From positions 62,001-126,000 of the forward strand of contig NZ_JAFCAR010000002.1 of the NCBI RefSeq assembly GCF_016820245.1: a stretch of DNA of 64,000 nt, written 5' to 3'. The notes beneath the pieces are model-generated. The model saw nothing but the letters and a program-made list of their open reading frames with translations. It was not told the DNA's origin and searched no databases. Source of the DNA: Jannaschia sp. Os4. Its GTDB lineage: Bacteria > Pseudomonadota > Alphaproteobacteria > Rhodobacterales > Rhodobacteraceae. A program made the translations under genes and the position numbers. Shown piece after piece: positions 30,238 through 39,983 of this stretch (within the stretch, counting starts at the first letter, position 1; the number at the start of each line of letters is the position of its first letter).

Positions 30238-33200
30238 GCGGGTCCGCCCCGCACCGGGCCGGGCGCGAAGCGCAGGCGCGCGCGGAACGCGCCGTCCCGG
30301 ATGCCGCCGTCGAACGTCCCCTGCAGCTGCCGGGTGCTGAACCCGATCAGCTTGGTGCCGAAGCCGTCCTCCGCGCCCCCGTCGGCGCCCGCGTCGCCCG
30401 GCGGGCCCTCTGCCCAGTCGAGCACCACCTCCTCGCCGTCCCACCGCCACGTCACGTCGAGCGTGCCGTCGGGGCGGGCCAAGGCGCCATGCTTCAGCGC
30501 GTTGGTCGCCAGCTCGTGCAGGAACAGGCCCATCGGGGTCAGCTTGGAGACGGGCACGTCCACGGTCGGTCCCTCGATCCGGAGGTCGGCCGTCTCCGTG
30601 TGGGCGCGCACGATGGTGTCCACGAGATCGTGGAGCGGCACGCTGCCCGCCTCGGCCTCCGCCCGCGCGAGGTCGTAGACCCGACCGAGCGCGGCCACCC
30701 GGCGGCGCAGCGGGGCCGCGAACTCCTCCGCCGTCAGGCCGTCCTTCGGCATCGTCCCGATGAGCGACAGCAGGACCGCGAAGAGGTTCTTCACCCGGTG
30801 GCTCATCTCTTGGAGGAGCACCTCGCGCATCACCATCGCCTCGCGCTGCTCGGTGATGTCGTAGTTGAGGCCGTAGATCCGCGCGGGGCCGTCGCCGCCG
30901 GCGATGCGCTTGCCGAGGCCGCGCACCCATCTCTCCGTCCCGTCCTCGGCACGGACACGGAACTCCTCGTCGTAGACCGCGCCGTCGTCGACGGCCTGCT
31001 GGAACCCCGCCGCGGTGCGGGACCGGTCCTCGGGGTGGATCCGCTCGAACACCTCCTCGAAGTCCGGCTGCCGCTCGTCACCGAGGTCGAACAGCTCGGA
31101 CACGCGGGCGTCGATGCTCGTGACCCCGGTGTCGATCTCGAACTCGAAGGCGCCGATCTCGGCGGCCGCGAGCGCGAGGGCCGAACGCTCGGTCTCGACC
31201 TTCAGGTCGTCCTCCAGCGAGCGCAGGCGCGTGACGTCGCCGAAGGTGATCGTCGCCCCGTCGACGGCGTCGTCCGCCGCGCGATACGGCAGGATGCGCA
31301 GCACGTAGATCCGCTCCCCCTCGCGGGTCCGGACGATCCGCTCGAACGGCTCGTCCTCGGCGATCACGTGGGCGACGTGGCGGGGCAGGGCGTCGAGGTC
31401 GATCCCGTGGTTCATCTCGGCGATGCCGCGCCCCCGGTCCGTGGGCTGGAGCGGGAACAGGGCGCGGGCGGCGTCGGTGTAGTGGCGGATGCGCGAGTTG
31501 CGGTCCACGATCACGATGGCGAGGTCGGTGGACTGCATGAACGTGTCGAGGTCGGCGTTCGCCACCGCCAGCTCGTCGACCTTGTTCTTGAGCTCCTCGT
31601 TCGCCGTCGTCAGCTCCTCGTTGGCCGACTGGAGCTCCTCGTTCATCGACATCATCTCTTCGTTCGACGACTTGAGCTCCTCGTTGGCGGTCTCGACCTC
31701 CTCCACGGTGGACTTCAGGCGGAAGCGGGTCGCGCGGAGGTCCTCCTCCAGTTCGGCGACCCTCGCATCGCGGCTGGCGGGGGCGACGGCATACTCGTCC
31801 ACCTCCGCCTCGAGGCGCCCGCGCGCGACGAACACGACCGCCACGGTGCCGTCCTTCATGGGATGGGCGATGACGTCGGCCGTCTGCGTGCCGAAGGGCG
31901 ACGTCGCCTCGACGCCGCGCAGGGCGACCCGCCCCCCGCCGTCGCGCGCTTGGCCCACCAAGGGGGTCAGCTTGTCGCGCAGGCCCTCCCGCGCGAGCGC
32001 GCCCAAGGTGCCCTCGCGCGTCGGCGCGGACAGCAGGAACAGCGACAGGTCGCCCGAGCTGTCCCGGATGACCCCGTCCGCGTCCACGCGGACGAAGGGC
32101 GGGGCGTAGGCCTCGTAGATCTCGCGGTTGGTGGCCTCCGCACGGGTCTGCTCGGGGAAGTCCTCGTCGCGGGGCATCACCTCGAAGCTGCGGCGCCGCC
32201 GGGCGTCCTGCCCCACGGGAAGGTCGAGCGGGTAGCGCGCGGGGGCGTCCAGCCGCCGGAAGATGCGGGCGCGACGGCTGATCGGCTCGAAGAGGTCGGC
32301 GCGGCGCGTGATGTTCTCGGAGGTGCCGAGGAACAGCGTCCCGCCCGGCTTGAGCGCGAAGTGCATCAGGGGGATCACGCTGCGCTGCACCCGGTCGCCG
32401 AGGTAGATCAGCATGTTCCGGCAGGAGATCACGTCGATCTTCGAGAACGGCGGGTCCTTGATCAGGGAGTGGACCGAGAAGCGGACCATGTCCCGGATGC
32501 GCGGCGCGATCTGGAACTGGCCGTCCAAGCCGATGGTGTAGGCCTCGCGCAGGTCCGGGGGGATGTCCCGCAGGGCCGAGGCCGAGTAGCGCGCCTCGCG
32601 CGCGGTGGCGATCATGCGCGCGTCGATGTCCGTGGCGAAGATCTGCACCTGCGGGCGGCGGGTCCGGTCCCTCAGCTCGGCGTCGACGAGCATCGCGATC
32701 GAGTACGCCTCCTGCCCCGACGAGCAGCCGGGCACCCAGATGCGGATCTCGTCGGCGGCGGTGGCGTTCTGGACCATCGGCCCGATCACCCTCTCGCGCA
32801 GTTCCTCGAAGTGCTCGGGATCGCGGAAGAACGCCGTGACGTTGATCAGCAGGTCCTCGAACAGGGCCTCGCACTCGTCGTCCGACTTGCGGATGTGGTC
32901 GAGGTACTCGCGCGCCGTGTCGACCTCGAGGATCTGCATCCGCCGCTCGATCCGGCGCTTGATCGTGGACGGCTTGTAGCCGCCGAAGTCGTGGCCCACG
33001 ACCTCCCGCAGGGTGTCGCAGATCGATCCGATCACCTCCGCCACGTCCTCTGCCTCTGCCAGTGCCTCCGGGTCGAGGCGGCGGTCGAAGAACGAGCGCA
33101 GGCGCGGGACGATGTCCCGCACCGGCAGGGCGAAGTCCACGAGCCCCGTCGCGATGGCCGCGGAGGGCATCCCGTCGTAGCGCGCCTCGTCGGGATCCTG

Positions 33201-33689
33201 GGCCACGCAGACCCCGCCCGCGTCCTTGACCGCGCGCATCCCGGAGGAGCCGTCCGCCCCGGTCCCCGACACGATCACCGAGGCCGCCATCGGCCCTTGG
33301 GCCTCCGCCAAGGACTGGAGGAAGCCGTCGATGGGCCGCCGCAGGCCCCGCGGCTCGGAGAACTCGGCGAGGACGAAGCGCCCGTCCTCGATGCTCAGCG
33401 AGCTTCCCGGCGGGATCACGTAGAGGTTGTCGGTCTCGATCGAGTCCCCGTCCTCGATCTGCCGCACCGCGAGCTGCGTCTTGCGCGACAGCAGCTCCGC
33501 CATCATCGACTCGTGGTTCGGGTCGAGGTGCTGCACCAGCACGAAGGCCATGCCCGGCGCCTGCTCGACGGCGCGGACCAGTTCGGTCACCGCCTCCAGC
33601 CCGCCGGCGGAGGCCCCGACGCCCACGATGGGGAAGTCGAGCTGCGGCTCCGTCAGCGTCGGCAGCTCTTCCGTCTGATCGTCCGGCAT
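30234..33689 (-). CDS. CheB-CheR-PAS hybrid HWE-type sensor histidine kinase
   Basis: 1151 residues in one chain. CheB methylesterase (about 18-200) has a complete catalytic triad, S27 (GASAGGLEA), H54 (HLDPNH) and D146 (GTGADGSSG), but no receiver domain. CheR methyltransferase (about 220-480) has the SAM loop VPGCSSGQEAYS. A heptad-rich coiled coil (about 663-708, repeated NEEL units) leads to two or three PAS domains, then a HWE/HisKA_2-type kinase with phospho-acceptor H964 in HRVKN and N-box HELATNALKHGA. I start at the ATG after a GGGGGAG site; an upstream extension is open but unsupported. No cognate response regulator or chemoreceptor is adjacent, so targets are unknown. Confidence 0.9.
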   Translation of the reverse strand: MPDDQTEELPTLTEPQLDFPIVGVGASAGGLEAVTELVRAVEQAPGMAFVLVQHLDPNHESMMAELLSRKTQLAVRQIEDGDSIETDNLYVIPPGSSLSIEDGRFVLAEFSEPRGLRRPIDGFLQSLAEAQGPMAASVIVSGTGADGSSGMRAVKDAGGVCVAQDPDEARYDGMPSAAIATGLVDFALPVRDIVPRLRSFFDRRLDPEALAEAEDVAEVIGSICDTLREVVGHDFGGYKPSTIKRRIERRMQILEVDTAREYLDHIRKSDDECEALFEDLLINVTAFFRDPEHFEELRERVIGPMVQNATAADEIRIWVPGCSSGQEAYSIAMLVDAELRDRTRRPQVQIFATDIDARMIATAREARYSASALRDIPPDLREAYTIGLDGQFQIAPRIRDMVRFSVHSLIKDPPFSKIDVISCRNMLIYLGDRVQRSVIPLMHFALKPGGTLFLGTSENITRRADLFEPISRRARIFRRLDAPARYPLDLPVGQDARRRRSFEVMPRDEDFPEQTRAEATNREIYEAYAPPFVRVDADGVIRDSSGDLSLFLLSAPTREGTLGALAREGLRDKLTPLVGQARDGGGRVALRGVEATSPFGTQTADVIAHPMKDGTVAVVFVARGRLEAEVDEYAVAPASRDARVAELEEDLRATRFRLKSTVEEVETANEELKSSNEEMMSMNEELQSANEELTTANEELKNKVDELAVANADLDTFMQSTDLAIVIVDRNSRIRHYTDAARALFPLQPTDRGRGIAEMNHGIDLDALPRHVAHVIAEDEPFERIVRTREGERIYVLRILPYRAADDAVDGATITFGDVTRLRSLEDDLKVETERSALALAAAEIGAFEFEIDTGVTSIDARVSELFDLGDERQPDFEEVFERIHPEDRSRTAAGFQQAVDDGAVYDEEFRVRAEDGTERWVRGLGKRIAGGDGPARIYGLNYDITEQREAMVMREVLLQEMSHRVKNLFAVLLSLIGTMPKDGLTAEEFAAPLRRRVAALGRVYDLARAEAEAGSVPLHDLVDTIVRAHTETADLRIEGPTVDVPVSKLTPMGLFLHELATNALKHGALARPDGTLDVTWRWDGEEVVLDWAEGPPGDAGADGGAEDGFGTKLIGFSTRQLQGTFDGGIRDGAFRARLRFAPGPVRGGPA

Positions 33690-33717
33690 TTGCACGACTC
33701 CCCCGCTCGGGGGAGGT

Positions 33718-33921
33718 CTAGCCTGTCGTGCGCCCTCCGCCCACCCGCGATGCGGCAAGGGCTTGGCGCACCACGTCCCGGTCGCCGACGTGGTTGGCGA
33801 GGATCAGGACCAGCCGTGCGTCCAGCGCGGCCGATTCCGCATCCGACAGGCCCGCGTGGGCGCGCAGCAGCTCGTCGTAGAACCCGTCCGGGTCGGGGAT
33901 GTTGGGCGCGGTGATCAGCAT
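33718..33921 (-). CDS. DUF2783 small protein
   Basis: 67 residues, starting MLITAPNIPDPDGFYDELL and containing the LSDAESAALDARLVLILANHVGD segment that I recognise as DUF2783. Function unknown. Family members are typically encoded just downstream of FAD-dependent aromatic hydroxylases, as here, where its ATG overlaps the hydroxylase stop by 7 bp. A small accessory or stabilising subunit is a guess. Confidence 0.75.
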   Translation of the reverse strand: MLITAPNIPDPDGFYDELLRAHAGLSDAESAALDARLVLILANHVGDRDVVRQALAASRVGGGRTTG

Positions 33922-35513
33922 CGCCCGATGGCCCCGGCGATGGCGCGGGCCACGGCCTCCGGGTCGAAGCCGGGCCAGCGCGCCACGACGTGCTGGTCGG
34001 GACGGATCAGGTAGACGGCGCACGGCGCCCCACCGAGGTAGTGGTCGCGCAGGGCCCCGGCGGGCAACGGGACGGCCCGCGCCGCGACGCCCGCGGAGAC
34101 GACGTCCTCCGCCGCCGTGCCGAGGGCGAGCAGCACCCACCCGTCCAGCCGGTCGAGGAGCGATCCGCCCTCCAAGGCGACGTCGGGGCAGGGGGCCCCG
34201 GGAGCCGTCCCCGGCGGCCCGTCGAGCGCGTCCGGCCCGAGGCCGGGGGTCCCCGCGTAGCGGCACGGCACCGACAGGCGGCCCGAGTTGATGAGCGGGC
34301 GGGCGAAGGCGTGGTCCCGCGCGAGGTGGAGCACCGCGTCGCGGTAGCGCCGCGCGGCCCCCGACTTGGGCGTCATGAAGTCGGTCGCCCGCGACGAGTT
34401 CAGGATGTTCTCGTCCGCAGCCTGCTCCCGCTCCGCGGCGTAGTGGTCGATCAGCGCCTCGGGCGCCGCCCCGCGCGCCACGAGGTCCAGCCGCCACCCC
34501 AGCGCGTCCGCGTCCTGCACGCCCGAGTTCGCGCCGCGCGCGCCGAAGGGCGACACCTGATGCGCGCTGTCCCCGGCGAAGAGGACGCGCCTGTGGCGGA
34601 AGGTCCGCATCCGGCGGCACTGGAACGTGTAGATCGACGTCCAGACGAGGTCGTAGTCCGGCACCGCGCCCAGCCGGTGGCCCAGCATCTCGTCCACGCG
34701 GGCGCGCACGCGGTCCTCGCGCAGCTCCGCCGCGCGGTCGATGTCCCAGCCCAGCTGGAAGTCGATGCGCCACACGTCGTCGGGCTGCTTGTGCAGCAGC
34801 GCGCTGGCCCCCGACCCCTCGAAGGGCGGCTCGAACCAGAACCAGCGCTCGGACGGGAAGTCCGCCGTCATCCGCACGTCGGCGATCAGGAAGTTGTCCT
34901 CGAAGACCCGCCCCTCGAAGTCGAGGCCCATCCGCTCGCGCGTGGGCGAGCGCGCCCCGTCGCAGGCCACCAGCCAGTCGGCCTCGAGGTCGTAGGGGCC
35001 GTCCGGGGTGTCCACAGTGAGGCGGACGTGGTCGCCCCGCGCCTCCTGCGCGACGACGCCGTTGGCGCCCCGGACCTCGATCGGCGCGCCCTCGGCTTGG
35101 GCCGCGCGGATGCGGTCCATCAGCGCCTTCTCGAACTTGGGCTGCTGCAGGTTGACGAAGGCCGGGTTGCGCGCGCCGGGCTGCGGCTGAAGGTCGAACG
35201 CGAACACCTCGTCGTCGCGGTGGAACACGCGCCCCACCTTCCACGTCACGCCCATGTCGGCGATGCCCCGGGCGCCCAGCCGGTCGCAGATGTCGAGCGT
35301 GCGCTGGGCGAAGCAGATCGCCTTGGACCCCGACCCCGGCCCCTCGTGGTCGTCGAGGACCAGCGCCGGCGTCCCCCGCAGCCCGAGGTCCAGCGCCAGT
35401 GTCAGCCCCACCGGCCCCGCTCCCACGATCACGACCGGGTGGCGCACCACTTCGCGCCGCTCCACCGCCGCGTAGGGGTAGAGCGTGAACTCAGTGGCGT
35501 AGCGGGCCTTCAT
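33915..35513 (-). CDS. FAD-dependent aromatic-ring hydroxylase (PheA/MhpA/UbiH-like)
   Basis: 532 residues. The FAD-binding motif VVIVGAGPVGLTLALDLGLRG is near residue 28, the DG motif is VACDGARSPTRERMG, and the GD motif is VLFAGDSAHQVSPFGARGANSGVQDA. This is class A flavoprotein monooxygenase architecture with a C-terminal thioredoxin-like domain, as in 3-(3-hydroxyphenyl)propionate hydroxylase. It uses NAD(P)H and O2 to hydroxylate a phenolic ring. It lies in the hmgA operon, so it may feed a hydroxylated aromatic acid toward homogentisate; the exact substrate is unknown. Start overlaps the MBL gene stop (ATGA). Confidence 0.87.
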   Translation of the reverse strand: MKARYATEFTLYPYAAVERREVVRHPVVIVGAGPVGLTLALDLGLRGTPALVLDDHEGPGSGSKAICFAQRTLDICDRLGARGIADMGVTWKVGRVFHRDDEVFAFDLQPQPGARNPAFVNLQQPKFEKALMDRIRAAQAEGAPIEVRGANGVVAQEARGDHVRLTVDTPDGPYDLEADWLVACDGARSPTRERMGLDFEGRVFEDNFLIADVRMTADFPSERWFWFEPPFEGSGASALLHKQPDDVWRIDFQLGWDIDRAAELREDRVRARVDEMLGHRLGAVPDYDLVWTSIYTFQCRRMRTFRHRRVLFAGDSAHQVSPFGARGANSGVQDADALGWRLDLVARGAAPEALIDHYAAEREQAADENILNSSRATDFMTPKSGAARRYRDAVLHLARDHAFARPLINSGRLSVPCRYAGTPGLGPDALDGPPGTAPGAPCPDVALEGGSLLDRLDGWVLLALGTAAEDVVSAGVAARAVPLPAGALRDHYLGGAPCAVYLIRPDQHVVARWPGFDPEAVARAIAGAIGRC

Positions 35514-36466
35514 CCCTCGCCCTGCAGCGCCGCCCACATCTCCTTGTCGCGGGCGGCGGTCCAGATGCGCGGGCGGTCCATCCCCTGCGCCTCGTCGTAG
35601 GCGCGGGCGACGTTGAAGGGCAGGCAGTGCTCGTAGATCGCGTAGTCCCCGAACTTCGGATCGCAGACCGCACGGCAGGCGGCCATCGCCTCCTGCAGGG
35701 TGCCGCCCCGGGCCGCCACGCGGGCTACGGGGTCGTAGGTGGAGCGCACGAACTCCTCCGTCGAGGCGATGGCGCGCGCCACGGCGTCGGACCCGACCAG
35801 CGCGCCGCCGCGCCCCGGCGCGATGGCGTGCGGTTTCATCGCGGCGATGCGCGCCAGCGTCCCCGGCCAGTCCGCGAAATGCCCGTCGCCGCAGTAGCAG
35901 GCCGAGCGGTCCTCCACGATGTCGCCGGTGAACAGGACGCCCGCGTCCGGCACGGAGACGACCATGTCGCCGGCGGTGTGCGCGCGGCCCACCTGCATCA
36001 GGTCCACGCGCCGCTTGCCCAGCCAGACCGACATGGAGCCGGTGAACGTCGTCGTGGGCCACGTCAGCCCCGGTATCTCGTCATGCCCCTCGAACAGCCG
36101 CGGGAAGCGGTCGAACTCGCTGTCCCAGTCCTCCTGCCCGCGCTCGGCCACCATCGCGCGGGCCGCGTCGGACATCAGCACCTGACCCGCCCCGTAGGCC
36201 GAGGCGCCCAGCACGCGCACGGCATGGTAGTGCGTCAGCGCGAGATGGGTGATCGGCTTGTCCGTCACCTCGCGCACCTTCTCGATCACCATCCGGGCGA
36301 GGCGCGGGGTCGCCTGCGCCTCGACGATCATCACCGAGTCGTCGCCCACGATGACGCCCGAGTTGGGGTCCCCCTCGGCGGTGAAGGCCCAGAGCCCCTC
36401 GCCGATCTCGTCGAACGAGACGGTCTTCTCGGACAGGTCGCCCTGCGACGCGAATGCCTTGGCCAT
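35510..36466 (-). CDS. Metallo-beta-lactamase-fold hydrolase with altered metal motif
   Basis: 318 residues. MBL fold with THYHAVRVLG where active MBL enzymes have HxHxDH: H79 and H81 are kept, but the Asp-His pair is replaced by V83-R84. Later elements resemble other metal ligands (GRAHTAGDMVV and LFTGDIVED). One metal site may be lost or rearranged, so either a one-metal or a non-hydrolytic function is possible. A good AGGAGG site precedes the ATG. It sits between hmgA and the FAD hydroxylase in the same operon, so a lactone or thioester hydrolase step in aromatic catabolism is plausible. Confidence 0.8.
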   Translation of the reverse strand: MAKAFASQGDLSEKTVSFDEIGEGLWAFTAEGDPNSGVIVGDDSVMIVEAQATPRLARMVIEKVREVTDKPITHLALTHYHAVRVLGASAYGAGQVLMSDAARAMVAERGQEDWDSEFDRFPRLFEGHDEIPGLTWPTTTFTGSMSVWLGKRRVDLMQVGRAHTAGDMVVSVPDAGVLFTGDIVEDRSACYCGDGHFADWPGTLARIAAMKPHAIAPGRGGALVGSDAVARAIASTEEFVRSTYDPVARVAARGGTLQEAMAACRAVCDPKFGDYAIYEHCLPFNVARAYDEAQGMDRPRIWTAARDKEMWAALQGEG

Positions 36467-36474
36467 CGGGCCTC

Positions 36475-37833
36475 CTATTTGCGGCCCGGGGTGCCGTCGA
36501 AGAGCTTGGGGAGGTCCGCCCACACGTCGACGTAGTCCTCCTGCAGCGGAGCCTCCGTCGCGGCGAAGCGGGTGAGGTGCTGCGGGAAGCGGGTCTCGAA
36601 CATGAAGGACATCGTGTCCTCCAGCTTCTGGGGCCCCAGGTCCGCGTTCGACGCCCCCTCGAAGGCCGCGCGGTCCGGTCCGTGGGGCATCATCATGTTG
36701 TGCAAGGACAGCCCGCCGGGGACGAAGCCCTGCGGCTTGGCGTCGTAGACCCCGTGGATGTTGCCCATCAGCTCGGACATGATGTTCTTGTGGTACCAAG
36801 GCGGGCGGAAGGTGTCCTCGGCCACCATCCAGCGGTCGCGGAACAGCACGAAGTCGATGTTCGCCGTCCCCTCGACCCCCGAGGGCGCCGTCAGCACCGT
36901 GAAGATCGACGGGTCCGGGTGGTCGAACAGGATCGCGCCCACGGGGCAGTAGGTCCGCAGGTCGTACTTCACCGGCGCGTAGTTCCCATGCCACGCCACC
37001 ACGTCCAGCGGGGAGTGGTCGATCTCCGTCTCGTGGAAGCGGCCGCACCACTTCACCGTCACGGTGCAGGGCGCGTCGCGGTCCTCGAAGGCGGCGACGG
37101 GCGCCTTGAAGTCGCGCCGGTTCGCCATGCAGTTCGCGCCGATCGGCCCGCGGCCCGGCAACTCGAACTTCTGGCCGTAGTTCTCGCAGACGAAGCCCCG
37201 CGCCGGCCCGTCGATCAGGTCCACGCGGTAGACGAGGCCGCGCGGGATCACGGCGATCTCCTGCGGCTCGAGGTCGATCACGCCCAGTTCGGTGCAGAAC
37301 CGCAGCCGCCCCTCCTGCGGCACGACCAAGAACTCGCTGTCGGCCGAGTAGAAGTAGCGGTCGCCCATGCCCTCGGTCACGAGGTAGACGTGCGCGGCCA
37401 TGCCCACCTGCGTGTTCACGTCGCCCGCGGTGGTCATCGTCCGCATGCCCGTCAGCCAGTCGAGGCCGTCCGCGTGCGGCACCGGATCCCAGCGGAACTG
37501 CCCCATGCTCACCACGTCCGCGGCCACGTCCGGCGCGGTGCGCCACATCGGCAGGTCCACGGTGCGGAACCGTCGGACGTGGCGGACCGAGGGGCGGATG
37601 CGGTAGCACCACGTCCGCTCGTTCCGATGGCCAGGCGCGGTGAAGGGCGTGCCGGACAGCTGCTCGCCGTAGAGGCCGTACTCGACCTTCTGGGGGGAGT
37701 TCATCCCCTGCGGCAGCGCGCCGGGCAGCGCCTCCGTCTCGAAGTCGTTGCCGAAGCCCGGCATGTAGCCCTCGACGGTCCCCTGCGACGGGGCGAGGGT
37801 GAGTCCGTGGTCGATCTCGGAATGGTCGCGCAT
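36475..37833 (-). CDS. hmgA: Homogentisate 1,2-dioxygenase
   Basis: Cleaves homogentisate to maleylacetoacetate in tyrosine/phenylalanine breakdown, using Fe(II) and O2. 452 residues. The start region [20 protein letters not shown] is diagnostic, and [18 protein letters not shown] carries the iron-binding His and Glu, followed by [18 protein letters not shown] site precedes the ATG. It is first in an operon with MBL, FAD hydroxylase and DUF2783 genes. The next pathway enzymes, maleylacetoacetate isomerase and fumarylacetoacetase, are not in the neighbourhood. Confidence 0.95.
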   Translation of the reverse strand: MRDHSEIDHGLTLAPSQGTVEGYMPGFGNDFETEALPGALPQGMNSPQKVEYGLYGEQLSGTPFTAPGHRNERTWCYRIRPSVRHVRRFRTVDLPMWRTAPDVAADVVSMGQFRWDPVPHADGLDWLTGMRTMTTAGDVNTQVGMAAHVYLVTEGMGDRYFYSADSEFLVVPQEGRLRFCTELGVIDLEPQEIAVIPRGLVYRVDLIDGPARGFVCENYGQKFELPGRGPIGANCMANRRDFKAPVAAFEDRDAPCTVTVKWCGRFHETEIDHSPLDVVAWHGNYAPVKYDLRTYCPVGAILFDHPDPSIFTVLTAPSGVEGTANIDFVLFRDRWMVAEDTFRPPWYHKNIMSELMGNIHGVYDAKPQGFVPGGLSLHNMMMPHGPDRAAFEGASNADLGPQKLEDTMSFMFETRFPQHLTRFAATEAPLQEDYVDVWADLPKLFDGTPGRK

Positions 37834-37859
37834 GGGGGCCTCCGCCCGCCGGGATAACG

Positions 37860-37873
37860 GTTGCAAATGCAAC
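37860..37873. promoter_or_regulatory. MarR-family operator palindrome
   Basis: GTTGCA-AA-TGCAAC, with 6-bp arms, lies in the 63-bp spacer between divergent hmgA and the MarR regulator gene: 27 bp before the hmgA start and 24 bp before the regulator start. It is a likely binding site for that regulator, controlling both genes. Confidence 0.75.
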
Positions 37874-37896
37874 TGTCCATCGGCACGGAAGGTCGC

Positions 37897-38346
37897 ATGT
37901 CCGATTTCCCCGCCGACTTCGACGTCGCCGACTTCCTCCCCTACCTGCTGGCCCAGGCGGCGGAGGCCACCTCCCGCCGCTTCTCCCGCGTCTACCGCGA
38001 TCGCCACGGGATGCTGCGGACCGAGTGGCGCGTCCTGTTCCACCTCGGGCGGTTCGGCGAGATGACGGCGGGGGCGATCTCCGCGCGCGCCATGATCGAG
38101 AAGTCCAAGGTCAGCCGCGCCGTCGCGCGGCTCGCCGACGGCGGGATGGTCGCCGCCGCCGCGGATTCCGCCGACCGCCGCCGGGCGATCCTCTCCCTGA
38201 CCGCGCGCGGCTTGGAGGTGTTCGCCGAACTGGAGCGCGAGGCCGCGGCGTTCGAGGCGGAGTTGCGGGCGCGCCTCGGCCCGGACGACGTCGCCGCGCT
38301 CAAGCGCTCGCTCAGGTCGCTGTGGTCCGCCTACGCGGACCGCTGA
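37897..38346 (+). CDS. MarR-family transcriptional regulator of the homogentisate operon
   Basis: 149 residues. The winged HTH spans about residues 40-110 ([23 protein letters not shown], then [15 protein letters not shown] and the wing [13 protein letters not shown]). I start at the ATG after GGAAGG; upstream TTG and ATG codons are in frame but lie inside the palindromic operator. Divergent from hmgA with a shared operator, so autoregulation and control by homogentisate or a related aromatic acid are likely by analogy. Confidence 0.88.
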   Translation: MSDFPADFDVADFLPYLLAQAAEATSRRFSRVYRDRHGMLRTEWRVLFHLGRFGEMTAGAISARAMIEKSKVSRAVARLADGGMVAAAADSADRRRAILSLTARGLEVFAELEREAAAFEAELRARLGPDDVAALKRSLRSLWSAYADR

Positions 38347-38360
38347 CGCCGCCTAGCCCG

Positions 38361-39983
38361 TCACGTCACCACGTCGGGCCCGTCCCGACCCGTGCGCGCG
38401 CGTATCCCGGCCAGCGCCTCCGCCGCGTCGACGACCCCGGCCAAGGCCTCCGCCGGGTCGAGGTCCACCCGGTCCTCCGCCTGCTCGAGGTAGACCCGCA
38501 GCGTGGCCCCCTCGGTCCCGGTCCCCGACAGGCGCAGCACGATCCGTCCGCCGCCCGACAGCACGACGCGCAGGCCTTGCCCCTCCGAGCGCGACCCGTC
38601 CACCGGGTCGTCGTAGGCGAACTCGTCCGCCGCCTCGACCGTCCGCCCCGCCGCCTCGGTCCCCGGCAGGGACGGCAGCCGCGCGCGCAGGTCCCCGACC
38701 AGCGCGCCCGCCGCCTCGGCGTCCACCCCCTCGTAGTCGTGCCGCGAGTAGTAGACCCGCCCGTAGCGGTCCCAGAACTCCGCCATCAGGTCCGCGACCG
38801 ACAGGCCCGTCGCGGCCAGCACGTTGAGCCACGCGAGCACCGCCCATAGCCCGTCCTTCTCCCGGACGTGGTCGGCCCCCGTCCCGGCCGATTCCTCGCC
38901 GCAGAGCCGCACCCGCCCGTCGTCGAGCAGGTTGCCGAAGAACTTCCATCCGGTCGGCGTCTCGTAGAGGCCGAGGCCCTCGGCCCGCGCCACCCGGTCC
39001 ACCGCGGTCGAGGTCGGCATGGACCGCGCCACGCCGACCAGCCCGTCGCGGAACTGCGGGATCGCCGCGGCCCGCGAGGCCAGCAGCGCGAGGCTGTCCG
39101 ACGGGCCGACGTAGATCCCCTTGCCGACGATCATGTTGCGGTCGCCGTCCCCGTCCGACGCGGCCCCGAAGTCGGGCGCGTCCGGCCCCATCATCTCGTC
39201 CATCAGCGGCTTGGCCCAGATCGGGTTCGGGTCCGGATGGCCCCCGCCGAAGTCCTGCGACGGCGTGCCGTTCGCCACCGTCCCCCTCGCGGCCCCGAGC
39301 CGCCCTTCGAGGATCTCCGTCGCGTACGGCCCCGTCACCGCGTGCATCGCGTCGAAGCGCATGGTGAACCCGCCCGCGAAGAGCGACCGGATCGCGTCGA
39401 AGTCGAACAGCTCCTCCATCAGCGCGGCGTAGTCGGCGACCGGATCGACGATCTCGACCGCCATGTCGCCCATGCGCGCCTCGCCCGTCGTCGACAGGTC
39501 GGCGTCGTGCGCCTCGAGGATGCGATAGGACGAGATCGTCTTCGTCGCCTCGAACATCTTGGCCGTGACGTGCTCCGGCGCGGGGCCGCCGTTGGGCATG
39601 TTGAACTTGATGCCGAAGTCCTCGTCCTCGCCGCCGGGGTTGTGCGAGGCCGACAGGATGATCCCGCCATCCGTCCCCCGCCGGCGGATCAGGTTCGACG
39701 CGGCGGGCGTCGAGAGCAGGCCGCCCCGTCCCACGATCACCCGCGCGGCGCCCTCGGCGGCGGCCATGCGCAGGATCACCTGCACCGCGCGCTCGTTGAA
39801 GTAGCGCCCGTCGCCGCCCACCACGAAGGTCTTGCCCGCCGCCCCGCCGATGGCCGCGAAGATCGAGGCCACGAAGTTCTCGAGGTAGTGGTGCGCCATG
39901 AACTGCCGCGTCTTCTTGCGCAGGCCGGAGGTGCCGGGCTTCTGGCCCCCGATGGGGCTGGTCTCGACGGTGATGACGCTCAT
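38361..39983 (-). CDS. pgm: Phosphoglucomutase (alpha-D-glucose)
   Basis: Interconverts glucose-1-phosphate and glucose-6-phosphate. 540 residues. The phosphoserine loop is [10 protein letters not shown], the metal loop SDGDGDRN, the sugar loop [17 protein letters not shown] and the phosphate loop [15 protein letters not shown]. The AAGGAGA site supports the ATG. It is last in the glycogen operon, overlapping glgX, and links glycogen turnover to glycolysis. Confidence 0.96.
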   Translation of the reverse strand: MSVITVETSPIGGQKPGTSGLRKKTRQFMAHHYLENFVASIFAAIGGAAGKTFVVGGDGRYFNERAVQVILRMAAAEGAARVIVGRGGLLSTPAASNLIRRRGTDGGIILSASHNPGGEDEDFGIKFNMPNGGPAPEHVTAKMFEATKTISSYRILEAHDADLSTTGEARMGDMAVEIVDPVADYAALMEELFDFDAIRSLFAGGFTMRFDAMHAVTGPYATEILEGRLGAARGTVANGTPSQDFGGGHPDPNPIWAKPLMDEMMGPDAPDFGAASDGDGDRNMIVGKGIYVGPSDSLALLASRAAAIPQFRDGLVGVARSMPTSTAVDRVARAEGLGLYETPTGWKFFGNLLDDGRVRLCGEESAGTGADHVREKDGLWAVLAWLNVLAATGLSVADLMAEFWDRYGRVYYSRHDYEGVDAEAAGALVGDLRARLPSLPGTEAAGRTVEAADEFAYDDPVDGSRSEGQGLRVVLSGGGRIVLRLSGTGTEGATLRVYLEQAEDRVDLDPAEALAGVVDAAEALAGIRARTGRDGPDVVT

